Shown piece by piece: positions 41,501 to 53,500 of a stretch of DNA of 64,000 nucleotides (within the stretch, counting starts at the first letter, position 1; each line of letters begins with the position of its first letter). Position numbers and translations under genes: made by a program. The DNA lies in the NCBI GenBank assembly GCA_963573305.1, contig OY754331.1:152267728-152331727 (forward strand). The letters are read 5' to 3'. The notes below the pieces were generated by a model that was given only the letters and a program-made list of their open reading frames with translations, made no database searches and was not told the origin of the DNA. This DNA is from Pyrrhosoma nymphula. Its lineage: Eukaryota > Arthropoda > Insecta > Odonata > Coenagrionidae.

Positions 41501-44500
41501 ATGTATTCTGGATATTTGGCCAACTTTAGCTACTAGCCAGAGCCAAGTGAAAGGTTTACTAAAGGGGATTAGACTGGTGCAGAGAAAGAATATATCAGCT
41601 TTGCATACATAGGTTTTCATCCCTCCAATGGCACTATTCATAAAAATCCTTATCTCTGCTTGGGTGCCAAGTAGAGATTACTTCAAATGCAGATGAAATA
41701 TAACACAGTGGGCCCCTTGTCATTTTTCATTAGGATCAGGCTAATGCTGATGTTAGGTTTCTTATACACCTGTCCCCTATTCACCCAGTAATTTGGTATG
41801 TCTCATCATCCAACCCAAATGATTGCCCCAATTAACTACACTAACAAGTTGAACTAGGCGTTTCAAGTCCATAGTTATGTTCTCTTAAGCCATTGTGAAC
41901 TAGCAAGCAATATTCTCAAGATCTTAACATTGAAATCACATATTGTAAAGCCATATATGTTTAGATTAATTTTTGTGAATGAGATTCCTGCTGACATTGA
42001 GTTTCCACCAAGATTTCATAATGACTTTTCTCACTGCCCATTTCATTTACCCAATGCCTGTTGCTCACGGTAAAATTTTCGGTAAAACTTTTTATAAAAT
42101 CAACTAATTTTATAAAAATGAGCTTGCTAACAATAAAACCGTTTTATAAAACCTAGTTTTATAAAATGTTTTATGGAATAGGACAGGTTCTATTGCCATA
42201 AAACCGTTTTATGCAACAACCAATGAGACGCTCCACTCATCGCGTTGATAATAATCTCGTATCCATGGGAAGCCAAACAAGGAAAACGTAAACAAACATG
42301 GCTGCAAGTTCATGGAACGCTGAGGCAGTATCCTTCTTGTTAGAAGAATGTGTTAGAGCCTTAACACCGTTGAGTGTGATCAGAAAGTAAGTAAATAAAC
42401 AATACACATAGTTTTTAACCTAACAGTCATCCAAAAGAGAGTGCATCGATTCATAAAACTTTCAATAAAATTTTTTATAAAACTCTTTTATGGAAAATTT
42501 TACCGTGAGCAACAGGCATAAGACAGCTCATTCATTAATTCAACCACAATATTAAATAAGAATGATTTTTAAATTTTCATTTCTCATTTCACTGAACCAG
42601 ATAAAAAATAGGAAGCCAACAGTAAAATAGAGGAAGTCAAAAGGCAGTCGAAAAGTTTGCTACCAATTGCACTGACAACACTTCTTCAAGTTGGTTATAA
42701 GGGGAGGCAACCGACAACTGAGGTAATTTGCACCACTAAGGATAGGTGGGTAAGGGAGGGGTGATATGGGAAATGGAGGAAGAGAGGAGAAAATCAGGCA
42801 TTAGCCTACTCTTCATGAATGGCACCAAAGGGACCACAGGATTTGAACCCAGACCCTTGGGATGGAAGCCAATACTCTAGCCACCATACCAACCCAATCC
42901 ATGAAATAATTATACATAATGATTTCTATTTATTTTCTTCTTCTTCTTTCAGGAGATATAGGTCAAATAAGTTGGAATTTTTTATTATTTATTACTCTTT
43001 GCAAACATTTAGCATTTTTATTTATGATTCATCAGGGTTCAAGAGAGAGTTCCTTCCAAAGTAATTAATAATAAAAGCAGGTCATTAAAAGGTATCATCA
43101 AGATATAATGACTTCTATTGCTAAAACCATAGGTTATATTATAAACTTTAAACTGGTTACCTTTGAAATGTCACGCAGATTGAAAAGATAATGGATTTTT
43201 GTTGGTGTTGGTAGCATTTTGGAAACAACAGCATTATACAGTGTGATTGTAGCAAATGTAATGGGTTGTCCTGGATAAAAAAAGATAACAATTAGGGAGA
43301 TTTTCATTTCATGGTTGCGCACTCGAGAAAACAACAGGTAATACATGATTCAATGTACAACAGTAATTACAATGTACATTGCCAGTATAAATATGAAAAA
43401 GCAATACCAAATACAGTAGAAGCCCCATATAACGTGTAGGGTATATAACGAGAAGCTCGAATTTGCGACGGATGGCCAAAGAACGATTTTAAACCCTATG
43501 ATTTATATGTAAAATAAATCCGTATTAGCGAGGACATCAACCAGCCTCCCCTGCGGTGTTTACTATTACGAGTGGCAAATGTCTGTTTCAATCTCGGCCT
43601 ACCTGCACCAACTTGTGCTCATGTCCTCTGTCATTGAAATTATATGTCTAGCTGTAATTATTCCACACAATTTGAAGTTTAAATGAACTTTTCAGGCATT
43701 CACGGCATGCCCGTATTCACACTAATAAATTCCTCGTAAGTCCGTGCATTTCATTGTTCTTTTGTCATCATCCTGCGTTTTTATCATGTTCAGTCCGACT
43801 GATACAACATCATGGCTGGGAAACGAAAGTTGTTGGATCCGAAAACTAAAATACGAATTATCAATGAATGCGAAAGTGGTGATGGGTCCAAAAGCGAGAT
43901 AGGGAGGCGTTTTGGCCTATCTTCCTCGGCCTTATTCACAATTCTAAAGAATAAGGGAAAATTTCGTGCTGCAGTGCTACAAGAAGGACGTCCAAGCAGC
44001 CAGAAACATTTGCAGTCAGGAGAACATACGCAGTTAGAATCTGCACTTTTCTCGTGGATATGCCAGCAGAGAGCAGCCTGAATTCCAATAAATGGCCCTT
44101 TGATGAAGGCAAAAGCAGAGTATATAAGTGTGTAATGATCCGGAAATGGAAGAACTCCATTTCCCAAAATATGCATAAATGTGTTGTTGTGTGACGTCTC
44201 AGAATAGCCAGCTATGTCAAACTATACCTCGGGAACTGTAGCTTTCCCTTTCGAGAACGGCTAGCCTTCCTCTTCTTCTTCCCCTCCCTCCCTTGCCATT
44301 TTGTCGAAAACATCCTAGTTTCACCTTTCCTATATAATGGCACGGTGGAGACGCTATCGGGGAGTACACTCGACACTCGTCCGGCAGCCAGTCGGACAGT
44401 GATCGGCTAATGGTTACTCTGCAACCATTCACTGACGGTACAGTCACAATGTAGCCGTCAGTGGGAGTCGAAGCGCGGGCCATGGGGCCCGTGCTACCGA

Positions 44501-47500
44501 AGCGCCTCGCTATCCACCCGTGCCATCACCAGCAGCTCCTCTCCTTCCCGAGACATTGGTAATGTTTTCACTTTCTGCTATTCTAGACGCACATATTCAT
44601 TATTTGTTATTTGCTCATTGAATTGATTCTTTTGGGATTTTAAATGGAAATAAAGTTTGGGTAAAAGACTTTAAATATTTGTGTGTGATTATTCGCTTCC
44701 CGACACCAAGGGCAAGAACCCACGTAAAATCTTATGCTCTCGGGTTCCCAAATATGTGGGGGCCCGGGTCATAACAAGTGAAAGGCTTGGTATTGACATG
44801 TTTAAATGTTCCGATGTGGAATACACAAATTTTTACGAATTCGGATTCCCAATCTTTTAAGTTGTCTATGCATTGTATTGCCTTTTGTAATTGTTTCAAA
44901 GATTATAAATATCGAAAACAGGTCAAGGATGATTCATTTCGATATGCACGAAAGGTATGTATTATAAATCATGCATCTATCTTGCAGCAGGGAGTGTAGT
45001 CATTATTCATGGTATTCATTTTCAACAAGTTCCCGCTAGATGTAAGTATCGCACAAGATTTTATGTGTATCGTGATGGAATTCATTTTGGAACTTACAAC
45101 CTTCGGAACTTTCTTCCTTGCGCTCGAAACTCACAGCAAATCACGTATATGTACCATGGAATAGCTAAAAAATAGTGAATCATAAATATGTTGATGTGCC
45201 CTGCCACCTAGTAGCCGCAACGTGCACTATCACTTGAAAAATAAGTGTTTCGCACGAGCTGATACGGTATTTGCTAGTGGTAATAAGTTTCACATCTTAT
45301 CTAAATGCAGTCAGTCCATGAAAGTCTGCGTTGTGTTCAACAATTATGTTTCCATAGATTCAAGAGAGTATTCCACGCATAACTATTGTAATAATAACAC
45401 AAACGATAGTATACTGTTAAGGGCTAATCGTAAATGCTTGTGATATTGAGCTCTATGATTCCGAAAAGCCGAAGTCAGCTATTTTCTGAGGCAATCTAAC
45501 AGATTCTGAAGTCCTCTCCTTTATTTCCACTATTTAACTGGAGAAGATAGCAGCCAAATAGCAGCCAAATAGCAACCAATAGGAACAAAATCCCCATAGG
45601 TTATATCTTGGTCATTAAGTTGTCTAGCATTTTTGCAAATGTCAATTAATAGAACTTTCTCCGAGACATGTGAATAAGATCATAAGTAATTGAAGTGTTC
45701 GAAAATATGATTTTTAATAGCTATCTCAATAGAATGTTTTCGCCACTCACCAAAAATTCCCACAAGAATGGCTAAATTAAAATTACAGTTGTAGGAATTG
45801 GCTGCAGAATGATTATTAATAATCTTCGGTATTAACGAGAGTTCCATTTAGCGATTGATTTTTCAGATCCCGAGTGCTCTCGCGAAATAGGGCTTCTACT
45901 GTAAATATACACATATAAGCATACATGTCCACCAGTAACATCAGATAAACTAAAAATGCTCTTGGTAATGAAATTTTTGAGTCACAGAAAATCTATTACT
46001 GTAGTATATAAAGTACATGGAGTTCCAAAGTAAAACAATAACTTTCAAATTAACAAACTTAAATTCAAAAGAAGTTTAAGTTACTAATGTTCTACAGTGT
46101 ATCTACAAGTGAATACAACTTAACAAGATTCTACCAATGAAAAAATTTTAATGCTTGTTTTATTTGCTCCATAAAAGGAATAAAATTTCACTTACCTACT
46201 GGTTTCACATCATCATCAAAATCACAAAGTTTTTGGCTAATCATTGTTCCATAAATTCTTTCAATTTGAGATGAACTAGGGAACGTCATGTTTATCACAT
46301 TAAAGCAACTCAGTAGCCGGTTTGTTATTGCATTTCTTCCACCTCCAGGGGGACCCATAGCAGCCATAAGAAGCATATCCTTAATTAAAACAAATGATTG
46401 TCAAGTAATCTTATTTTCATTATCATAGGTACATACATATTCTACAAGATGTTAGCAAGCCTTAGGATGTCCCAAACACATACAATGTCAAGAGACCACT
46501 GATCCACATCCATTCCTCACTGAAATTACCTAATCTGTAACACATTTTTCCTTTATCACCTCTCCATATACGAGGGCAGATCGGAAAGTAACGCACAATC
46601 ATTTTTTTCTCCTATGGTATTGCAGCTGGAATGTTGAAATTTCACGACGATATAGGTTGAAGTTTGCGCTATAGAGGGTATTTCGTTTTCATGTGCAGCT
46701 CTAGCGAGAGAATCCTGAACTATGAAACAAACATGGCGCGCATGCTACTGTCGTCCACGTGTGAAGAGCAGCGAAGTGTAGTTCGATATTTGTGGGCCAA
46801 AGGGCATTCACCGAGTGAAATTCACAGGGACATGCGTGGCGTATATGGGGACGACTGTCTGGACCGTAGCAATGTCTCCAGATGGTGTGCATTCTTCCAA
46901 GAGGGCCGCATGAACCTTAGTGATTCACCACGCTCAGGGCGGCCGGTAACAGTTTCAACTCCGCAGAATGTCCGCGCCATTGAGGCAACAATCTTGAAGG
47001 ACCGGCGTGTGCACCTGCGAACCTTATCGCAGATGTTCAACATTTCCTATGGTGCAGTGTACGACATTGTTAAGGACACACTGAAATTCCATAACGTTAG
47101 TGCTCGCTGGGTGCAAAGAACCTGACAGACAACCACAAGGGCCAGTGAATGATGACAAGCTTGGATCACTTAACGCGTTACGTCGCAGAAGGAAAGGAAT
47201 CGTCACTGGTGATGAGTCGTGGGCATACCACTACACGCCATCTGACTTTCATCTGTTTGGTCCCATGAAGAAATTCCTGGCCGGCCAACACTTTGCAACA
47301 GATGCGGAAGTGAAATCACTACACGCCATCCGACTTTCATCTGTTTGGTCCCATGAAGAAATTCCTGGCCGGCCAACACTTTGCAACAGATGCGGAAGTG
47401 AAATCAGCAGTCTGCAGATGGCTATACTCCCAACAAACGGACTTCTACGAACAGGGCATATTGAAACTGGTACCACGATGGGAGAAATGTGTTGAGAAAA

Positions 47501-50500
47501 TTGGTGACTATGTAGAAAAGTAGTTCAAAGATGTAACTTAATTTGTGATTTGCTTGGTTTTGGTATATAATTAACTTTTTGGGAAAAAAATTACTGTGCG
47601 TTACTTTCCGATCTGCCCTCATATTTTACCTTTGGTTTTGTATCTTCTATCTCACCTTCCCACTGTTGTGTCTTCCTCCCCTCATTCCTCTTAATCTGTC
47701 CCAATCCTCTATTACTAATGATATGAAGCAGACTTGGCCCAACTAGGCTGACTTAACACAATAACTATATCTTTGCACCATTAATATTACAATATTTATT
47801 TCTTACTTCTTACAGATGCTGAAATAAAAAAATAAAATTTGAATATGGTTTCCATTATTACTAGGGAACTATCTCACTCAAACCACCTTAAGTGCATGGC
47901 TTGTATGTACAATCTACTTTTGAAAGAAGGTAACTATTTAGCTGGACTCTTCTATAAGCTCCATCATATCGGAAATAACCACGCACAAATAAGATGAATC
48001 CAAGGGAAAATAACGATAGTTATTTCGCCAGATTAACAGGCATATCAGGTATTTGTACAAAATACATAATATGCATCCATCACATAGCATCCGCGAGAGA
48101 ATCTTATTTTCACTGTCTTCAATATCCGGTGAAAATGATCGCGCAAGTCGCACACTTCCTTAGTGTATGCATAAATCAATATTATTGATGATTATACATC
48201 GCTCATGCTAAAGTTATGAGTTCTCCAGTTAGGAAATAATATAGAAAAATGCACTAAGAAGCTTCATATGCTTAGTCCAAACTGCACGAAAATTGTGCTA
48301 AGACGCTTCATTGCCTAATCATTCATTGGAAAAAAGAACAATAAGTCAGTCGCCGTGATGCAAATTTCCACAGGGCTCGGATCATGGTTGATTCTTCCGA
48401 TTTTTGGGATTTCTGCTGCGAAAAGCTTGAATGACGTGGTGGAAATCCCGAAAATCGGAAGAATCAAACTCCAAGAAATTAGTTGTGTTGAACAGTGTGC
48501 ACACTGTGTGCATGAATATACATTTAAATATAGGTACTTTCATGAATTATAACTTCGTAAATCATGCAAGTACGTCGCGAGAGTACATCTTAATTTAAAG
48601 AAACAAAAAAAGAGCTTCATTGCTACGTTTTTGAAAGATACTTGTTCATACGAAATTTGATATTACAAAGTGCCGATTTTTCCTGGTCCTGTCGACTTCG
48701 TAATTTCAAGTTTCTACTGTATATACATTGTCGGCCCTGACTTTACTTTTGCTTTATTTTTCTTGTCTGACTAATCCAATATCATTGTAATTTATTTGTA
48801 CACATGATCTTTGGATAATAAAGGTATTATTATTAAGTATTAACACCGTAGAGTGAATTTGTGTATGATCAGATTCCTACCATCTGCCAAAGAGGATAAA
48901 GAAAGCAAAATTAAATGAGCAGAAGAAAATATTAGTGATCCTTCAAAATGTTTTGCAACGTGGACTCAATAAGCTGCCTGTTTGACTTCAATGAAGGCCC
49001 ACCATTGACACAAGTGGTTTTGGAAGTGTGGATACATCCCAGAAGAGAGGGATAATTACAGATATTCAGGGCTCAAAGAAATATATAAAATGGGATTCAT
49101 GAACCCAGTGCTGAGTTCTAACTGACTCAGATGGCCGTCAGTGAAAGTGCAGTACCGGGAAGCATAGAAGCCAGGGAATTCCCGCTCTCGTGATGAGAAG
49201 TTGACATAATTTCATTTCATCTCACTATTGAGTTCAAAACTCAGAATATTTTATTTCATTTTTCTAAAAGTTATTTTCCCCAATGGCATGAAAAAAATAT
49301 GTAACATATCGATCAGTTTATTCACTGAGATTTATGGCCCCAGCATTGCCCGTAGCTGATCGGGAAATCATAGTGTTTCAGGTTGGTTATAAGATATTGT
49401 TCAATACAGTTGGCCTTAAGGAATGCATATTATCACAAAGTGAAAGTACCAAGTATATTAGTCTGTAGTAGGTCCTAAAGCTAAATTTAGAATGTAAATC
49501 TAACACATTTCTCAGCAAAAATTCTCCGAGGTTTATCAGTTACAGAGATACATATGATTTTATGTGGCTGATACAAAGAAATTTTGACCCTGAAAAATTC
49601 ACCTAATTAAGTGACTCGACTATAAAAGGAAGAAATTTCTTCACTTATACTCGAGTACATATGGTAAGTGGTTTTTATTGTACATTTCTCACTTCCTTTC
49701 TTCCTTTATCTTGTTTTCAATCATACCCTCCACCTTTTAAGTACCATTGACTACTACAGATTTCCAGCCTGTGAAATGGTAGACAGCTTGTTCTTTTATT
49801 TATATGATTTTTAGCCCTTTTATATCAGTCACTCAGTGATTCAACCCGAAGGTTGGTTATGATAGTTGAGGGTAGAGCTCAACCCGGACTAAGCCACAGG
49901 CATGTGAATTTCACACATTCAGGGTAGGGGGGCCAGTTCCTTTCCCTGGGCCACCTCGCACTCCAAGGATTTTTGTTCAGGGGCGTTCAAAGGCTTCACC
50001 CGTGTTTGAACCCGGGACCCTTCGATCAGTAGCCAAGCGCTATACCCACTAGGCCACCACACTCCCTTTTATATAATGAACAATTTATTTAAAAAATCCA
50101 TATGCCTTCTTCCATGTTAAGATAAGAAAGGAAATTTATGGGGCTTTTTCTTGAAAAAAATGTGCTAAAGACCAATCTGAGGAGCGTCAGTGAGAAATAT
50201 TTCCTTCTTCACAGCCGTCAATGCATAGCCAAGGCAGCATAAAGGGACCCACCCGTGGGTTCTTCTGCCCGTTAGTGTGAAAAGCCAGAGGACCCACCGG
50301 TGGGTCCTGCCATTGCAAACGTATTACAGTAGAAACTCGAAAATACGAACTTCGAAATTACGAAATTTTGATATTACGAAGCAAAATCTTCGGTCCCGAC
50401 CAAAAGGGTATCTAAGTGTATGTAACAGTACGCGATATTACGAAATAACGAAGTTTTAAAATTACGAACCTCGGTTCTTGGTCCCGGCATGATAAAGTTA

Positions 50501-53500
50501 CTCGTTTATACGAATAGTGATGGATCACAGTAACGTTTTGGTGCTCCTTTTCAGAGGTAAACATCTAATTAATGATCGTCGCAGAATACATTATGCACTG
50601 AATGTATTACGTGGACGATATCTCATTTTTCAATGCTTCAATAGTAAAGGTGTGGTTTCACTGGGGCGTCCGGCGTTCGCGTCCAGCAGTCGGAAGTCAC
50701 TGCCGTATTCATCCAATGTACAGTAAGTTCTCGACATACGAACGAGATGCATTCCGAGAACTTGTTCGTACGTCGAAAAACGTTAGCCAGGCATCGAAAA
50801 TTGTAGTTACCGTATTTCCTGGCCCATAATACGCACTTTTTTGCTCCAAAATCTGCTCTTAAATTGTTCGTTCGTCCTCTAAGACACAAGCTGAATCGCC
50901 GGGAAAATACTATTTAGGGATGGTCAGATCGGATCTAAATATCCGAGGGTATTAAGTTTCTCAGGATACTGAAATCGGATCCTAATTCATTTTAAAAAAT
51001 CGGATCTGGATCAGATAAAAAAATTCACACTGGGGAGTGGATACCATTAAAATCGCCCTAAATAACGGTCATCCTGTGTTGCGGCCGATGTAGGAACTAG
51101 TTGGAACCATGGAAGTTGGCTGCTGATGCTCTCGAATGTCTATAGGATTTCCTCGAAAGGATGTCCCAACTAGTGGAAACCACGTGAGAAGTTAGGGCGG
51201 GTATGCGATGAGTGAAATGTGATACGTTTGGTTCGCGGTCAAAGCTGATAAGGGACTCCCAACGGGCAACGCCCTCCCCCATCCAACTTTTGGAAGCCAC
51301 CTGTGAAGTTAGGGCGTGGGAAAGCGATGAGTGAAATGTGATACTTATGATGAAATGTGATGCGGACTCGAGAAAAAATATCACTTTACTCCGACCCCCT
51401 AACTATGAGCGCAATGGTGGGGGAGGGAGAGAGAGAGAGGTGGAGGGGGGGGGGGCAAGAGGCAGGCCAAGGACGCGTAGCCGTTTGCTGGACTGCCGGA
51501 AGCGCCAATGCTCGGTACAAATGCCTCTGGAAAAAAGTGCTGGACATCTTTGCATTACACGACTACAGTAATTGTATTAAACTTGCCTACCAACTTGAGG
51601 AGTATCCGCATTGAAAGATAAACAATGCAGCTAGAACTTATGTCAAAGCTCATTTTCCTCATAGCCGAGTAGCAATTCCGCGAAATGATCAATTTTAGGC
51701 AAGTTAACTAATTTTTTCTTCGATGTGGTTGATATCAAGTATGCACAAGTATGTATCAAGTCCTATAAATTAGTTCTAGCAACATCCTTCCTGCGACAAA
51801 TGGTGAAAACAGAATTTCCTTATCTATTAGCATGGAAATGTAAAAGTCAAAGGTCTGAAAATGGATTTCCTGGCGTGGTATCCACTTCCATAAGTGAATG
51901 ATGCTTCCTATTAAAGGAAGTAAAAACAGATTAGAGTTCCGATTCTCTCTTCGCATTCGCCGATGCACTACAATATTTATCCCATTGATGTGACGATGCG
52001 TTTCAAAGCTCTCTCGGGTGCTACACAACATAATTTCAGGTTGTGGAAAAATCATGGAGGAGTGTGAAGTCAACCCCACAGCTACCACCGGGGTAAGGTT
52101 ACAATTTGAATCGACCGAAATAACGGCTCCCTCGTTCGATCATCGGTCGTATCAACCTAGTGTTGGCTGCCGAGGCCGCTGAAAGGATGCTCAACCCCTC
52201 CCCCACTAGTGAAAGCCACCTGGGTAAAAGCGAAACTGGGTGAGGGTGGATAACAGATAAGGTGAAGGAGTGATCCTCTCGGGTTACCCCCTTCTCTTTC
52301 TCGCTGAATGAGTCCCTCACAGATGAATGTCTTCGCGCATAGGAATAAGGAACGAAGAACTTTTTTCTTGAAGGGTCTTCTGGGAAAAACCGGTTTAGAC
52401 GCGCCAATTGTTCAGATCCGACTGAGGTATCACCCTAAAATCTGACAGCTTTAATGTTTCCGGCTGAGTGATTGAGAGGGATAGCTGGATGGAAGGACTG
52501 CTCGTCAGGTAATTTCCAAATACCCTGGAAAGGATATTTTACCATTCATCACGACAACCCGAATCGAGCCTCGTATTGCCAGTAATAATCATTTGTCATT
52601 ACAAAATGGACGAGTGAACGGAATAATGCCTCTATTTGATGCGAAGGTAGCTTGACACACAGAAGTCGATTTCCATTGAAATGTCAAGAGTAGCAATATC
52701 TCCTAATATATCACTACTTGCAGGGCATCATTCGGCTTTCGTCTTACTTACGAATCATCCGTAAAAATTTATGACGCAAGTAAACAATAAACATTGCAAA
52801 TTGATATATCGAGACAATATTGTTAAAATTCGTCACGGCAAAGAAGGGTAGTACCAATCCACGAGTTGCTGCACGCCGCCCCGCCAGCTGCAATGGCAAA
52901 ATAACTTATCCGGTGGCGCCAAATTTGAAATTCCCGAAAACAGGAATAATCAAACTCCGACAAATAAGTTGTGTTCAACTGACAATGAGTGCACCTTGTG
53001 GGCATGAATACACATTTAAATATACTTTCATGAATTATAACTTCGTAAATCATGCTAGTACATCGCGAGAGTACATCTTAATCTAAGGAAACAAAAAAAG
53101 AGCTTCATCGTGATGTTTTTGAAAGATACTCGTTCATACGAAATTTGATATTACGAAGTGTCGATTTTTCCGGTCCCGTCAACTTCGTAATTTCGAGTTT
53201 CTACTGTAATAGGGTTGCCATATAGCCAGGATAGTGTTTGGTTTGAGTTTTTGTAGCATTAATTGTGGCATTGAAGTTATTGAAGGAATTTAAAGTTAAT
53301 GGGCACGATGGTTTATTATAATCTAATGGGAAAAAACTAGGATGGAAATGAAAATTAGAGTGCTAGCCTAGGCCTTACACCCAAAATAATATACTTACAT
53401 GGATGTACATAGGTGTCTGCTTCTCACGATTATAACAAAAACCATAATCAATCCATTGACGTATGAGTTCAAGGGGAGGCTGGGCTCCATATACCTCTCT

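Larger units (their letters stand above)
43812..44860 (+). pseudogene. Tigger transposase N-terminus (CENP-B/psq HTH), split by LTR
   Basis: Starts MAGKRKLLDPKTKIRIINEC, then EIGRRFGLSSSALFTILKNK (helix-turn-helix), HTQLESALFSWICQQRAA and a single-frame change into NGPLMKAKAEYIS. That reading is cut by the LTR and resumes right after it as ERLGIDMFKCSDVEYTN, matching the second CENP-B-type HTH. A stop follows at about 44860. The DDE domain is missing. Confidence 0.8.
43414..45901 (+). mobile_element. Tigger element with TIRs, interrupted by a solo LTR
   Basis: TA-flanked ends CAGTAGAAGCCC (43414) and GGGCTTCTACTG (ending 45901). The N-terminal transposase frame is at 43812; a solo LTR at 44131-44776 splits it. 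The DDE core was not recognised downstream, so the copy is internally deleted or replaced. Confidence 0.8.

Noticed and set aside
49996..50063. A tRNA gene on the minus strand
   Set aside because: A and B boxes are present, but I see no complete cloverleaf with acceptor stem; the flanking 11-bp duplication and long body show a SINE.
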